Shown here: in pieces, positions 36,895 to 46,757 of the stretch
Layout of the letters: each line of letters begins with the position of its first letter
Numbering within the stretch: position 1 is the stretch's first letter
Assembly: GCA_025359045.1 (NCBI GenBank)
Contig: JANYHN010000013.1
Coordinates: 56,377-120,376 of the forward strand
Source: Hyphomicrobiales bacterium
GTDB lineage: Bacteria > Pseudomonadota > Alphaproteobacteria > Rhizobiales > Aestuariivirgaceae
DNA: 64,000 nucleotides
Reading direction: 5' to 3'
The notes under the pieces: generated by a model
What the model was told of the DNA's origin: nothing
Databases searched by the model: none
The model's input: only the letters and a program-made list of their open reading frames with translations
Made by a program: the position numbers and the translations under genes

Positions 36895-37042
36895 TGTCCT
36901 CTACCGCTTTTGCGGGAGAGGAAGGGAACCCATTGCAAAGCAATGGGGGAGGTGAGGGGCGGAGCTTTTAAAGAGGCCCTCATCTATCCCATCTCACTTC
37001 GTTCGACGTGCCCCTTTCTTCCCCCGCAAGCGGTGGAAGACG
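36895..37042. repeat. Intergenic inverted-repeat element
   Basis: Between tgt and the convergent pot operon lies an imperfect inverted repeat with arms of about 60 bases. The left arm begins CCTCTACCGCTTTTGCGGG; the right arm ends CCCCGCAAGCGGTGGAAG. It resembles the common proteobacterial repeat with small internal palindromes, the same class of element as the ones inside cobN. It may serve as a bidirectional transcription end. Confidence 0.65.
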
Positions 37043-37045
37043 AAA

Positions 37046-37852
37046 TCACTTGCCCCCACCGCCCGTATGTTCGCCTTCGCGGGTTAAATAATAAGCACAC
37101 AGAATTGGTATGAACGTCACCGCAATCACAATGATGGCCACCACATTGGTCACGGGACGTTGGCGGGGGCGGATTAATTCTTGCAGCATCCAAATAGGCA
37201 AAGTGGATTGCTGGCCCGCTGTAAATGTTGTCACGATCACTTCATCAAAAGAAAGCGCGAAAGCCAACATGCCGCCTGCAAGAAGTGCCGAGGCGATTTG
37301 CGGCAGCACCACGTATCTGAAAGTTTGAAAGCCATCAGCACCCAAATCCATTGAAGCTTCAACCATATAGCTGTTGATGCGGCGAAAACGTGCCAGCACA
37401 TTGTTATAAACGACCACAATGCAAAACGTCGCGTGGCCTAACACGATTGTCCAAGTTGAGAACGGCAGGTTCATGATGTCGAAGGCAGAACGCAGTGCAA
37501 TGCCTGTTATGATGCCTGGCAGAGCAATTGGTAAAATGAACAGTAATGAAAGTGAATCCTTTCCGTAGAATTTGGCGCGGGAAAGTGCGGCTGCTGCGAG
37601 TGTGCCGAAAATCAGAGCCAGAACTGTGGCGATGGCGGCGACCTTAATTGAAAGATAGAGCGGCCCCCAAATATCAGGCCTTTCAAACCACGCCGTCACA
37701 AACCATTTTATGGTGAGGCCCGGCGGCGGAAATTGGAATGATTTTTCTTCCGTTGTGAAGGCATAAAGAAAGATCAACAACAACGGCAGATGTAGGAACA
37801 GCAATCCCGCCGCAGCGCCAAGCTTCAATCCCCATCCGGCATCAGAGCGCAT
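37046..37852 (-). CDS. potC: ABC transporter permease, PotC type
   Basis: This 268-residue inner-membrane permease of the spermidine/putrescine family has six predicted helices. The EAA-loop region sits near [22 protein letters not shown]. The ATG at 37852 has AGGAG six bases upstream and is preferred over one 10 codons earlier; it overlaps the potB end by 11 bases. It is the last gene of the potDABC-like operon. Confidence 0.92.
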   Translation of the reverse strand: MRSDAGWGLKLGAAAGLLFLHLPLLLIFLYAFTTEEKSFQFPPPGLTIKWFVTAWFERPDIWGPLYLSIKVAAIATVLALIFGTLAAAALSRAKFYGKDSLSLLFILPIALPGIITGIALRSAFDIMNLPFSTWTIVLGHATFCIVVVYNNVLARFRRINSYMVEASMDLGADGFQTFRYVVLPQIASALLAGGMLAFALSFDEVIVTTFTAGQQSTLPIWMLQELIRPRQRPVTNVVAIIVIAVTFIPILCAYYLTREGEHTGGGGK

Positions 37853-38744
37853 CGAAGGCTCCTGCGCGTTTGGCCAGTGCAAGATAGACGCCCATGATCA
37901 GCATGGGAACCACGGTGAACGCGGCGGCCAGCGGAATATCGCCAGCTGTACCTTGAAGTGTGTAGACTGCTTGGCCAATAAAAGGCCGTGAATTACCGAC
38001 GATTTGCGGAATTATGTAATCGCCTAATGTGAGCGAAAATGTGAAGATTGATCCTGCGATGACGCCGGGCATGGCCAGAGGCAGGATCACCGTTCTAAAT
38101 GTTTGGCGCGGTGTTGCGCCGAGATCAGCTGAAGCTTCGATAAAGTTTTTAGGCACACGTTCGAGTGCTGCTTGCAGGGGTAAAATCATATAGGGCAGCC
38201 AGATATAGAGGAGTACAAGAAAGGTTCCGATGTAGCTGAAAGACAATGATGAACCACCGATGACGGGAGTCGCCAGCAACGCTTCCAAAGCCCCGCCGAG
38301 ACCCAATCCACCTGCCGCCCACGTGATGATGCCTTCCTTGGCAAGGATCAGTTTCCATGCATAGACTTTCACCAGATAGCTCGACCAGAGCGGCATCATA
38401 ACGGCGAGATAAAACAGCGCCTTGGTTTTGCCACGTGCAAAACGTGCTGCATAATATGCAATTGGAAATGCGATGATGGCCGAGGCGATAGTAACGATTG
38501 CTGCCATGGCGACAGTGCGGCCTATGGTTTGCAGATTGGAGGACTCGAATAATTGACCGTATGTTGAAAGCGTAAACTCGTGGATGATGACCCCAGAGAA
38601 ATCATCGAGGTGATAAAAACTTTGCAGCAGAAGCGCTAAAAGCGACCCGATATAAACAATCCCGATCCATGCCAATGGCGGCCCCAGCAACATCGCTGTA
38701 AGTGCGCCTGGCCTCTTGTAAAATAAGTCGGATAGTCCTCGCAT
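37842..38744 (-). CDS. potB: ABC transporter permease, PotB type
   Basis: The 300-residue permease has six helices and the EAA loop [22 protein letters not shown]. It pairs with the PotC-type protein to form the channel for a polyamine-like substrate. The ATG at 38744 overlaps the potA TGA (ATGA), which decides the start against a longer upstream frame. Confidence 0.93.
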   Translation of the reverse strand: MRGLSDLFYKRPGALTAMLLGPPLAWIGIVYIGSLLALLLQSFYHLDDFSGVIIHEFTLSTYGQLFESSNLQTIGRTVAMAAIVTIASAIIAFPIAYYAARFARGKTKALFYLAVMMPLWSSYLVKVYAWKLILAKEGIITWAAGGLGLGGALEALLATPVIGGSSLSFSYIGTFLVLLYIWLPYMILPLQAALERVPKNFIEASADLGATPRQTFRTVILPLAMPGVIAGSIFTFSLTLGDYIIPQIVGNSRPFIGQAVYTLQGTAGDIPLAAAFTVVPMLIMGVYLALAKRAGAFDAL

Positions 38745-39754
38745 CAGGCCTTTTCCATTTCGACAATGGCGTCCTTTGCCCATATGAAGCGCACGGTTTG
38801 GCCCTCGGCCAGCGTCTTCGAGGCGGCGGGTAAGGTGGCCGAAAGCCTTGTGCCGTTTGCTTCAATCACCACACGCGTCATTGCGCCTTGATAATGAATA
38901 GCGGTAATGCGGCCCTCGGCGTTGAACTGGTTCGAGACCACTTTCTGATCACCTGTGAGGATGTTGATTTTCTCAGGGCGCAGGCTGACCCATGCTTCCG
39001 GCCCGCCATGAGCTTTTGAAAACTCTGGTGACATGACATTTGAAGATCCCACAAAATCAGCCACAAAACGTGAGCGTGGTCGTTCATAGATTTCGGACGG
39101 TGGACCGGCTTGAACGATCTTGCCTTCATTGAAAATCGCCACCCGGTCTGCCATCGACAAAGCCTCGCCTTGATCATGGGTGACGAAAACAAAAGTGATG
39201 CCCAATTGGCGTTGCAGATGTTTCAGCTCTTCCTGCATTTGTTCGCGCAATTTTAGATCGAGTGCGCCTAGTGGTTCATCAAGCAGCAGAACTTTGGGTT
39301 CATTGACCAGCGCACGGGCCAAAGCCACGCGTTGCCGCTGGCCACCGGAAAGTTGAGCAGGGCGGCGTTGATCAAAGCCCGAAAGCTTGACCATATCCAG
39401 AGCTTGCTTGGCTGAAGCCTCACGTTCACCACGAGCCACACCTTTGATCATCAAGCCATAAGCAACATTCTCGCCAACTGTCATATGCGGAAACAGGGCG
39501 TAATCTTGGAACACCGTGTTCACGTTGCGCTTATAGGGCGGTAAGCCTGTTGCCTCTTCACCGAAGATCGAGATCGTGCCGGAGGTTGGTTGTTCGAAGC
39601 CTGCAATTAAACGCAAGCAAGTGGTTTTGCCCGAGCCTGAAGGGCCTAGCATGGCAAAAAATTCACCCTGAGCAATGTCGATTGTAACATCATCAACAGC
39701 ACGGGTTTGACCGAAATGGCGGGTAACGTTTTGGAATGAGACGGCGTGGGTCAT
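38744..39754 (-). CDS. potA: ABC transporter ATP-binding protein, PotA type
   Basis: The 336-residue ATPase has Walker A GPSGSGKTT (about residue 38), signature LSGGQRQRVALARAL, Walker B VLLLDEPLGALD, and a C-terminal TOBE domain (about 265-335). It drives the PotBC-type permease. A hairpin terminator sits between the binding-protein gene and this one, so the ATPase and permeases are probably made in smaller amounts. Confidence 0.95.
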   Translation of the reverse strand: MTHAVSFQNVTRHFGQTRAVDDVTIDIAQGEFFAMLGPSGSGKTTCLRLIAGFEQPTSGTISIFGEEATGLPPYKRNVNTVFQDYALFPHMTVGENVAYGLMIKGVARGEREASAKQALDMVKLSGFDQRRPAQLSGGQRQRVALARALVNEPKVLLLDEPLGALDLKLREQMQEELKHLQRQLGITFVFVTHDQGEALSMADRVAIFNEGKIVQAGPPSEIYERPRSRFVADFVGSSNVMSPEFSKAHGGPEAWVSLRPEKINILTGDQKVVSNQFNAEGRITAIHYQGAMTRVVIEANGTRLSATLPAASKTLAEGQTVRFIWAKDAIVEMEKA

Positions 39755-39762
39755 TTTAAATG

Positions 39763-39793
39763 AAAAAGCCCGCGCGCATTAATACGCGCGGGC
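39763..39793 (-). terminator. Partial terminator between the binding-protein gene and potA
   Basis: On the minus strand a perfect nine-base GC stem (GCCCGCGCG / CGCGCGGGC) with an eight-base loop is followed by five T's. It lies just after the binding-protein stop and nine bases before the potA start, so it should attenuate downstream expression. Confidence 0.85.
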
Positions 39794-39801
39794 CCTCGCT
39801 T

Positions 39802-40962
39802 TTACTTCCCCTGCACAGCCAGATAATCCTTGGCCCATTGCGAGTATGAGACGCATGTGCCTTCAGCTTCGCATTTGCCAGTTGGCGTGCGCCAGAACCA
39901 GATTTTGTCGAAGTTGGCCATGCCATTTGTGTCGCAGCCCGTATCAGTCAAAAGCGCATTACCTTTGCATGCAGCATTGACTGCGGGTACTGAGCCGAAC
40001 CAAGCGGCCACATCGCCTTGAACTTTCGCATCAAGCGAATGATTAAGCCACGCATAGGCACAATTTGGATGTGCGGCTTCAGCGTGCATCATCGTGGTGT
40101 CGGCCCAGCCTGTGGCACCTTCTTCTGGAATGGTCGAAGCAATCGGCGTCTTTTCCATCACGGCTTTATCGGCTTGCAGCAGGTTCACTTGATAAGGCCA
40201 AGACGACGAGGCAACCACACCTTCGGTTTTGAAGTCTTCAACCTGAACCGCCGCATCTCCCCAATAACGACCAACCAATGCGCGTTGACCTGTGGCCAAA
40301 GCTAGAGCTGCTGCATATTGATCTTTATTCAACTCATACGGGTTTTTGATGCCAAGTTCTGGTTTCTTGTGCATCAGATAAAGCGCAGCATCAGCAATGG
40401 CGATGGCGCCATAATAGGCTTGCACACGGCCTTTGTTAGATTTGCCATCTGCCAATGTTTGTTCTTCAAATACAACTGACCAGCTCTTTGGTGCTTCCTT
40501 GAAAACTTTGGTGTTGTAGGCCAAAACATTCGGGCCCCATTGATAGGGCGTGCCGTAGTGAACGCCGTCAACCGTGTGCCATGGTGCGTCTTGCAGGCGC
40601 TTATCGACATTGGCCCAATTTGGAATTTTGCTGACATCAATGGCTTGAACCTTCTTGCCTGCGATCAGACGGAGTGATGCGTCACCAGAAGCGGTGACGA
40701 GATCAAATCCGCCTTGGTTCATCAAAGTCACCATTTCGTCTGAAGTAGCGGCAGTCTTAACATTGACTTTGCAGCCGGTTTCTTTTTCAAAGCCAGTCAC
40801 CCAATCATAGCCCTTATCGCTTTCGCCACGCTCGACATAACCTGGCCAAGCCACGATGTTGAGTTCGGTTTCGTTGGCAGCATAAGCAAATGTGTTGAAG
40901 CCATTTGCTAAAATTGATGTGGTCGCGCAGAGTGCGACCATTGCATTTTTCGTGAATTTCAT
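39802..40962 (-). CDS. Periplasmic substrate-binding protein, PotD/PotF-like
   Basis: This 386-residue binding protein has a signal peptide (cleavage near FAYA). The mature protein starts ETELNIVAWPGYVERG, typical of polyamine-family receptors, with GVHYGTPYQWGPNVLAYNT and the later SWPYQVN segment. It carries more residues and Cys than PotD itself, closer to the YdcS branch. The ligand may be a polyamine or related cation; I cannot tell which. It is the first gene of the operon and is read divergently from the deaminase-like gene 59 bases away. Confidence 0.88.
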   Translation of the reverse strand: MKFTKNAMVALCATTSILANGFNTFAYAANETELNIVAWPGYVERGESDKGYDWVTGFEKETGCKVNVKTAATSDEMVTLMNQGGFDLVTASGDASLRLIAGKKVQAIDVSKIPNWANVDKRLQDAPWHTVDGVHYGTPYQWGPNVLAYNTKVFKEAPKSWSVVFEEQTLADGKSNKGRVQAYYGAIAIADAALYLMHKKPELGIKNPYELNKDQYAAALALATGQRALVGRYWGDAAVQVEDFKTEGVVASSSWPYQVNLLQADKAVMEKTPIASTIPEEGATGWADTTMMHAEAAHPNCAYAWLNHSLDAKVQGDVAAWFGSVPAVNAACKGNALLTDTGCDTNGMANFDKIWFWRTPTGKCEAEGTCVSYSQWAKDYLAVQGK

Positions 40963-41021
40963 ATTTTTTCTCCCTCAAGGTCGCTATGGTTACGACCAAG
41001 TAATAAGAAGGTTAGCCCTGA

Positions 41022-42353
41022 ATGCGATTGTGGATCAAGCGGCCAATGGCGATATTGGCTGAAAATGCCGCAGATGGCATCGTTATTGAAAATGGCGTAA
41101 TTGCTGAAACTGTCGCTCTTGGTGTTACACCTTTATACGATCAAGCGTTTGATGCCAGCCAACATGCTGTGATTCCTGGCTTGGTTAATACCCACCATCA
41201 TTTCTATCAAACGCTCACGCGCGCACACCCAAATGCAATTAACAAAGAGCTGTTTGATTGGTTGAAAGCGCTTTATCCGCTTTGGGCAAGACTGACACCA
41301 GAAGCTCACAGAATTGCAACCCGTCTCGCTTTGACCGAGTTATTGATGTCGGGGGTTACCACCACTTCAGACCATCATTATGTCTTTCCGGGCGGACTTG
41401 ATGATGCGATGGATATTCAAGTTGAAGAGGCAAGGCGCGTTGGCGTTCGCATGACGGTGTCGCGCGGGTCAATGAATCTTTCTGAGAAAGATGGCGGTCT
41501 GCCACCTGATTCAGTGGTTCAAGACCATGATACGATTCTGGCCGACTGCGAGCGTGTCATCGCAAAATATCATCAAAGGAGCGTTGGAGCTACAATTCAA
41601 ATTGCGCTGGCCCCATGTTCACCATTTTCTGTCACGCGTGAATTGATGCGCGATACAGCGTCACTCGCAGCAAAGCATGATTGCCGTTTGCACACCCATT
41701 TGGCCGAGACTCGCGATGAGGATGATTTTTGTAAAGCCACATTCGGTATGCGGCCGCTCGATTATTTGGAAGACTGTGGTTGGCTGAGCAATCGCACATG
41801 GCTGGCGCATGGCATTCATTTCAATGATGCTGACATCGCCAAGTTGGGCAGACATGGCGTTGGCGTGTGCCACTGCCCAACTTCAAACATGACACTGGCT
41901 TCGGGCCAATGCCGAACTTGCGAGCTTGAAACTGCGGGTGTAGCTGTTGGGCTCGGTGTTGATGGCTCTGCTTCAAATGACTCTTCTAATCTCATGGAAG
42001 GGGTTCGCCACGCACTGATGTTGAACCGGCTAACTTACGGCCAACGTGTCACACATCTTGATGCTTTGCGCTGGGCAACCGAAGGATCGGCTAAATGTTT
42101 GGGGCGCGAAGACATCGGTAAAATTGCGGATGGCAAGCAGGCTGATCTTGCTTTTTTTAAACTTGATGAGTTGCGTTTTTCAGGCGCGGGCGATCCCCTG
42201 GCGGCGCTGGTTTTGTGTGGCGCGCACCGCGCTGACCGCGTTATGGTCGCTGGACAATGGCGCTTGGTGGATGGGCTGCCCGTTTCAATTGATCTCTCAG
42301 ATCTCTTGGAAAAGCATAAAAATCAGGCAAAGCGCTTCCTCGAAGTCATTTGA
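41022..42353 (+). CDS. 8-oxoguanine deaminase-like amidohydrolase
   Basis: This 443-residue protein belongs to the metal-dependent amidohydrolase superfamily. GLVNTHHHFYQTLTRAHPN supplies the HxH metal ligands, HTHLAETRDED further catalytic residues, LAHGIHFND a His, and GLGVDGSASNDSSN the final Asp. The block around HHHFYQTLTRA is as in 8-oxoguanine deaminase and hydroxyatrazine-type hydrolases. The closest fit I recall is 8-oxoguanine deaminase, which turns 8-oxoguanine into urate. It is followed by an amino acid ABC transporter, so a different aminated heterocycle or related nutrient is also possible. Confidence 0.8.
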   Translation: MRLWIKRPMAILAENAADGIVIENGVIAETVALGVTPLYDQAFDASQHAVIPGLVNTHHHFYQTLTRAHPNAINKELFDWLKALYPLWARLTPEAHRIATRLALTELLMSGVTTTSDHHYVFPGGLDDAMDIQVEEARRVGVRMTVSRGSMNLSEKDGGLPPDSVVQDHDTILADCERVIAKYHQRSVGATIQIALAPCSPFSVTRELMRDTASLAAKHDCRLHTHLAETRDEDDFCKATFGMRPLDYLEDCGWLSNRTWLAHGIHFNDADIAKLGRHGVGVCHCPTSNMTLASGQCRTCELETAGVAVGLGVDGSASNDSSNLMEGVRHALMLNRLTYGQRVTHLDALRWATEGSAKCLGREDIGKIADGKQADLAFFKLDELRFSGAGDPLAALVLCGAHRADRVMVAGQWRLVDGLPVSIDLSDLLEKHKNQAKRFLEVI

Positions 42354-42363
42354 CGCCGCCGTT

Positions 42364-42379
42364 TGACATGTTAATGTCA
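42364..42379. promoter_or_regulatory. Palindrome upstream of the amino acid ABC ATPase gene
   Basis: TGACAT-GTTA-ATGTCA is an inverted repeat with six-base arms, starting 10 bases after the deaminase stop. The TTGACA it contains also fits a -35 box. It may be a regulator site or part of a promoter for the transporter genes. Confidence 0.35.
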
Positions 42380-42410
42380 TGCAACAAAGTTTCTCGTGGG
42401 GTCAGGGCAT

Positions 42411-43190
42411 TTGGCGACGAATAATGCGCAAACAGCAGTGGTAGTTGATGATTTGCATAAATCATTTGGCCCACTCGAAGTTTTAAAAGGCGTGAGCCTT
42501 ACCGCAAAGCAGGGCGATGTGGTTTCGATGATTGGGTCGTCAGGTTCTGGCAAAAGCACATTTTTGCGCTGTATCAATTTTCTGGAGCTGCCATCGCGCG
42601 GACGCATTGTGGTGACTGGCGAAGAGATTTCGTTGAAGCCAGGTGCCGACGGAAACATGCATCCATCTGATCGACGCCAAGTCGAACGTATTCGCACCAA
42701 ACTGGGCATGGTGTTTCAAAGTTTCAATCTTTGGCAGCACATGACGGTGTTGCAAAATGTAATTGAAGCTCCAGTTCATGTTTTAAAGCTCAGCAAAAAA
42801 GAAGCAACCGAACGCGGCGAAGCGCTGCTTCATAAAGTTGGACTTTTTGAAAAGCGTGATCAGTATCCAGCGTTCCTGTCGGGTGGGCAACAGCAACGCG
42901 CAGCGATTGCCCGTGCACTCTGCATGGAACCGAAAGTGATGTTGTTTGACGAGCCAACATCAGCCCTTGATCCTGAGCTGGTTGGCGAAGTTTTGAAAGT
43001 GATCCGCGATCTGGCTTATGAGGGGCGCACGATGATCCTCGTTACTCACGAAATGAAATTTGCCCGCGATGTGTCTTCGCATGTGATGTATTTGCATAAA
43101 GGCATCGTGGAAGAAGAGGGGCCACCTTCGAAAGTATTTGGCGCACCTAATAGCGAGCGCTGCAAGCAATTCGTTTCGAGTATTCATTGA
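42411..43190 (+). CDS. Polar amino acid ABC transporter ATP-binding protein
   Basis: The protein of about 259 residues is a GlnQ/HisP-type ATPase: Walker A GSSGSGKST, signature LSGGQQQRAAIARAL, Walker B VMLFDEPTSALD and switch His in ILVTHEMKFA. No ATG fits the N terminus; a TTG at 42411 (ATNNAQTAVVV...) or a GTG at 42396 must be the start. It serves the two permeases and binding protein encoded next. Confidence 0.92.
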   Translation: MATNNAQTAVVVDDLHKSFGPLEVLKGVSLTAKQGDVVSMIGSSGSGKSTFLRCINFLELPSRGRIVVTGEEISLKPGADGNMHPSDRRQVERIRTKLGMVFQSFNLWQHMTVLQNVIEAPVHVLKLSKKEATERGEALLHKVGLFEKRDQYPAFLSGGQQQRAAIARALCMEPKVMLFDEPTSALDPELVGEVLKVIRDLAYEGRTMILVTHEMKFARDVSSHVMYLHKGIVEEEGPPSKVFGAPNSERCKQFVSSIH

Positions 43191-43274
43191 CGGGTGAGCG
43201 AAACGATAGAGGGGTTTGATATCGGGGGCCGATTGAAAACTTAAATATTAAACGACGATTACAGGGAGAAAAAA

Positions 43275-44063
43275 ATGAAATATACAAAACGCGTATTGCT
43301 TGCTGCCATAGCAGCAGGAGCATTGTTTGCTGCGGCACCAGCCTATGCAGATTTGAAGTTTGGTGTGGCGGCTGAGCCATACGCACCATTCACCAGCCAA
43401 GATGCCTCAGGCAAATGGGTTGGTTGGGAAGTTGATTTCATGAACGCCATTTGCGCTGAAGTGAAAGAAACATGCACCATAGAGCCAGTGGCTTGGGATG
43501 GTATTATTCCAGCCCTTCAAGCCAAGAAGTTTGATGCCATTATGTCATCGATGTCGATCACACCAAAGCGTGCCGAGACAATTAACTTCTCGAATATGTA
43601 TTACAATTCTGCCGCTGTTTTAATTGCGCCAAAGAGCGATGACAAGGATTTTTCACCAGAACATTTAAAGGGCAAAACCCTCGGCGTGCAGGTTTCAACA
43701 ACCCATGCCGCTTATGTTGCCAAATATTATGAGCCCAAGGGTGCTGTCGTTAAAACCTACGCAACACAAGACGAAGCAAACGCTGATCTTGCTGCTGGCC
43801 GCTTGGATTATGTGATGGCTGATGGTGTAGCGCTTGATGCATTTTTGCAGTCAGACCAAGGCAAATGCTGTGAGCAAAAAGGTGCAGTTCCGATTGATAT
43901 TGAAGTTTTGGGACCAGGTGTCGGCTTTGGCATTCGCAAGGAAGACTCAGCACTGCTCGAAAAGTTGAATGGTGGTATCAAGGCGCTTGCTGCCAATGGC
44001 GGTTTCGACAAGATCACTGACACGTGGAAACTGAAAGATAAAATCGTTACAGGTTCTAAGTAA
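43275..44063 (+). CDS. Polar amino acid ABC transporter substrate-binding protein
   Basis: This 262-residue periplasmic receptor has a signal peptide (cleavage after APAYA). The SBP_bac_3 fold shows in LKFGVAAEPYAPFTSQD, GWEVDFMNAICAEV, MSSMSITPKRAETINFS and the RLDYVMADG hinge region. The ArgT/LAO-like layout suggests a basic or polar amino acid, or a derivative such as an opine. AGGGAGA precedes the ATG. A hairpin terminator directly follows. Confidence 0.9.
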   Translation: MKYTKRVLLAAIAAGALFAAAPAYADLKFGVAAEPYAPFTSQDASGKWVGWEVDFMNAICAEVKETCTIEPVAWDGIIPALQAKKFDAIMSSMSITPKRAETINFSNMYYNSAAVLIAPKSDDKDFSPEHLKGKTLGVQVSTTHAAYVAKYYEPKGAVVKTYATQDEANADLAAGRLDYVMADGVALDAFLQSDQGKCCEQKGAVPIDIEVLGPGVGFGIRKEDSALLEKLNGGIKALAANGGFDKITDTWKLKDKIVTGSK

Positions 44064-44072
44064 GAAACCACG

Positions 44073-44105
44073 TCGGGCCACTTTTAGAGAGTGGCCCGAT
44101 TTTTA
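44073..44105 (+). terminator. Partial terminator after the amino acid binding-protein gene
   Basis: A perfect ten-base stem TCGGGCCACT / AGTGGCCCGA with a seven-base loop is followed by TTTTTAT. It sits between the receptor gene and the permease genes and should make receptor mRNA more abundant than permease mRNA. Confidence 0.88.
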
Positions 44106-44118
44106 TGAGGCGACGATT

Positions 44119-44847
44119 TTGATTTTAGCTGTTGCAGCTCCCTTATCTGAGCTCTTGTCCTTTGGTGATAAGGGCTATGGCGATGAGATGTTTTGGGGTG
44201 CGGTCAAATCGGTTGAGATCGCTTTTTTTGCTTATGCTTTTGGTCTGGTTCTCGGATTGCTAGGTGCGATCGGGAAACTTTCTGGCGGGCCAATATTGAA
44301 AATGATCTTGGAAGGCTACACCACGATCGTTCGAGCTGTTCCTGAATTGGTTTTGATTTTGCTGCTTTATTATGCTGGCACGGACAGCATCAACGGCTTG
44401 TTGAAATTGGTGGGCCACGACCCAATCGAAGTAAACGGTTTGGTTGCGGCCATATTTGTTTTGGGCTTTGTGCAAGGTGCCTATTCAACCGAAGTGTTGC
44501 GGGCCGCGATTCAGGCGGTTCCTTTAGGACAGATTGAGGCCGCGAAAGCTTATGGCATGAGTGCGTTTGGTCAATTCCGGCGCATCGTGTTGCCTGCCAT
44601 GTTGCCCAATGCGATTCCAGGACTGGCAAATTTATGGCTTAACGTAACGAAGGACTCGGCATTGATTTCAGTTGTAGGATTTACGGAGCTTGCCTTGGCC
44701 ACCAGGCAGGCTGCAGGCGTAAGTAAGCAATATTTTGTGCTCTATCTTGTCGCGCAAGCGATCTATCTTTCGATTTCACTTTCATCAACATTTTTGTTTG
44801 CGAGGTTGGAGCGTTATGTCAGACGCGGCCAGCCGAAACTGGCGTGA
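44119..44847 (+). CDS. Polar amino acid ABC transporter permease (HisQ type)
   Basis: This 242-residue membrane protein has five predicted helices and the EAA loop AAKAYGMSAFGQFRRIVLPAM. The YTTIVRAVPELVLILLLYY segment is typical of HisQ-type subunits. The next permease starts inside its 3' end or eight bases after it. Confidence 0.9.
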   Translation: MILAVAAPLSELLSFGDKGYGDEMFWGAVKSVEIAFFAYAFGLVLGLLGAIGKLSGGPILKMILEGYTTIVRAVPELVLILLLYYAGTDSINGLLKLVGHDPIEVNGLVAAIFVLGFVQGAYSTEVLRAAIQAVPLGQIEAAKAYGMSAFGQFRRIVLPAMLPNAIPGLANLWLNVTKDSALISVVGFTELALATRQAAGVSKQYFVLYLVAQAIYLSISLSSTFLFARLERYVRRGQPKLA

Positions 44848-45544
44848 GGTTGTAATGCGCTGGGACTGGCTTCCAACTTATTTTCCTTTTTTGCTTCATG
44901 GGTTAATGGTTACCCTTATGATCCTTGTGTTCTCGGTCGTGGTTGGATTTATCTTGGCTGTGCCAATTGGCTTGGCGCAAGTAACAGTATCCTTGGCAAC
45001 ACGAAGTTTTGCAAAGGCCTTTTGCAATTACATTCGTGGAACACCGCTGCTCACGCAAATCTGGTTGCTCTATTATGGCGTCGGTTCACTGTTCCCATTG
45101 ATCCCCGGCATGCGTGAAAATTTCATGTGGTTGATCAGGCTCGATGCAATTTATTATGTCTTGCTCGCCTTCACGCTTAGCTTTGCTGGTTATGAAGCCG
45201 AGATCATGCGCGGCGCTTTTTTGTCGGTGCCGCGTGGCGAGCTGGAAGCGGCGCGGGCTTTTGGGATGAGCCCATGGAAAGTAACCTCGCGCGTTTGGTT
45301 TCCGCGTGCCGTTCTGCAAGTCCTCCCCACATTGACGGGCGAAGTGATCGGGCAGCTTAAATCAACGCCGCTCGCCTTTACCGTTCCGGTTATGGATTTG
45401 ATGGGGGCCACGTCTAAAATCAGGCAAGACACATATATCATCTATGAACCTTTGATATTCTTGGCACTGATTTACATGGCCCTTACTTTCATCATCACCC
45501 GTGCTTTCGGATATTTCGAAAGACTTATACCAACCCGCAGATGA
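44816..45544 (+). CDS. Polar amino acid ABC transporter permease (HisM type)
   Basis: The second permease of the amino acid transporter has about 242 residues, with five helices, the NYIRGTPLLTQIWLLYYG segment and the EAA loop EAARAFGMSPWKVTSRVWFPRA. The ATG at 44816 has GGAG in front and overlaps the previous gene by 32 bases. An ATG at 44855 with GAGG is an equally good alternative. Its stop overlaps the hydrolase start (ATGA). Confidence 0.9.
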   Translation: MSDAASRNWREVVMRWDWLPTYFPFLLHGLMVTLMILVFSVVVGFILAVPIGLAQVTVSLATRSFAKAFCNYIRGTPLLTQIWLLYYGVGSLFPLIPGMRENFMWLIRLDAIYYVLLAFTLSFAGYEAEIMRGAFLSVPRGELEAARAFGMSPWKVTSRVWFPRAVLQVLPTLTGEVIGQLKSTPLAFTVPVMDLMGATSKIRQDTYIIYEPLIFLALIYMALTFIITRAFGYFERLIPTRR

Positions 45545-46701
45545 TGCAGGACCTGATTAAAACGTTTGCTGGTGAACTTGTGGCGCTGCGCCGCGATTTG
45601 CACATGCATCCGGAATTGGCATTTGAAGAACATCGCACGTCCAAACTCGTTGCTGAAGAACTCAAGCGCCTAGGGCTTACTGTGACAACTGGCGTTGCCG
45701 GAACTGGCGTGGTCGGAACTTTCACAAACGGCACAAGCCGCAAGGTTATAGCCATTCGCGCTGATATGGACGCATTGCCAATCCACGAAACCACCAGTCT
45801 ACCATATGCATCTCTTTACGCTGGCAAAATGCATGCCTGCGGGCATGATGGCCACACAACGATGTTGGTGGGTCTCGCCCGCTATCTGTCTGAGACAAAA
45901 GATTTTGACGGCACGATACATCTCATTTTCCAACCCGCAGAAGAAGACATCAGCGGCGCACACCGAATGATTGAAGAAGGTTTTTTCAAGCGCTTCAAGT
46001 GCGATCAAATTTTTGCGCTTCACAACATGCCGAATGAACCTTTGGGCCAGGTGCGCGTGCGGGTAGGGGCGATTACCGCTTCGATTGCAATTGTCGACGT
46101 CACCATTCGCGGCGTTGGCGGACACGGCGCATTTCCGCATCAGGCGGTTGATCCCATCATTGCAGCCTCCAGTGCTGTCATGGCGCTTCAAACTGTGGTG
46201 TCGCGAAATTCTGACCCGCATGATCCTGTGGCCGTTACGGTTGGTGCCATCAATGGCGGGGTATTGGCGACAGTTATTCCAGAAACCGTCTCGCTCAAAA
46301 TTGGTGTTCGAACCTGTTCGCATAATAATAGCCAGATGATGGCTAGGCGTATCCCAGAGCTGCTCAAACAGCAGGCGGCATCTTTCGGCTGTGTGGCTGA
46401 AGTTGAATATGGTCAAGGTATTATCTATCCGGCCTGTATCAATGATACGAACGCAGCCATGGCCGTTCGGGACACGGCGCTGGCCATGGGTCAAAGCCCG
46501 CTTTCAGTAGATCTTGCTGGCCCTTACATGTTCGCCGAAGATTTCGCATTTATGTTGGAAGAAGTGCCCGGCGCTTATTTCGGCCTGGGCAATGGCCCAT
46601 CTCGTAACCTTCACGAATCCAGTTACGATTTTAATGATGAGTTGCTGGTGAAAGGCGTCGAATTCTGGGCAACACTGGTGCAGCGTCTCTTAAAAGTCTG
46701 A
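45541..46701 (+). CDS. M20-family amidohydrolase (hippurate hydrolase-like)
   Basis: The 386-residue metallohydrolase of peptidase family M20D has MHPELAFEEHRTS, MHACGHDGHTTML with metal ligands, LIFQPAEEDISGA with the catalytic Glu, and a dimerisation domain in the middle. Such enzymes remove acyl groups from amino acids (N-acyl, hippurate or indole conjugates). Translational coupling to the amino acid importer suggests that it processes the imported compound. Confidence 0.9.
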   Translation: MMQDLIKTFAGELVALRRDLHMHPELAFEEHRTSKLVAEELKRLGLTVTTGVAGTGVVGTFTNGTSRKVIAIRADMDALPIHETTSLPYASLYAGKMHACGHDGHTTMLVGLARYLSETKDFDGTIHLIFQPAEEDISGAHRMIEEGFFKRFKCDQIFALHNMPNEPLGQVRVRVGAITASIAIVDVTIRGVGGHGAFPHQAVDPIIAASSAVMALQTVVSRNSDPHDPVAVTVGAINGGVLATVIPETVSLKIGVRTCSHNNSQMMARRIPELLKQQAASFGCVAEVEYGQGIIYPACINDTNAAMAVRDTALAMGQSPLSVDLAGPYMFAEDFAFMLEEVPGAYFGLGNGPSRNLHESSYDFNDELLVKGVEFWATLVQRLLKV

Positions 46702-46757
46702 GCTGCTCTGCGCTGAAGTCAATTGCAACTTTTCTGCTTCCAGTTCATTTATAGGCA

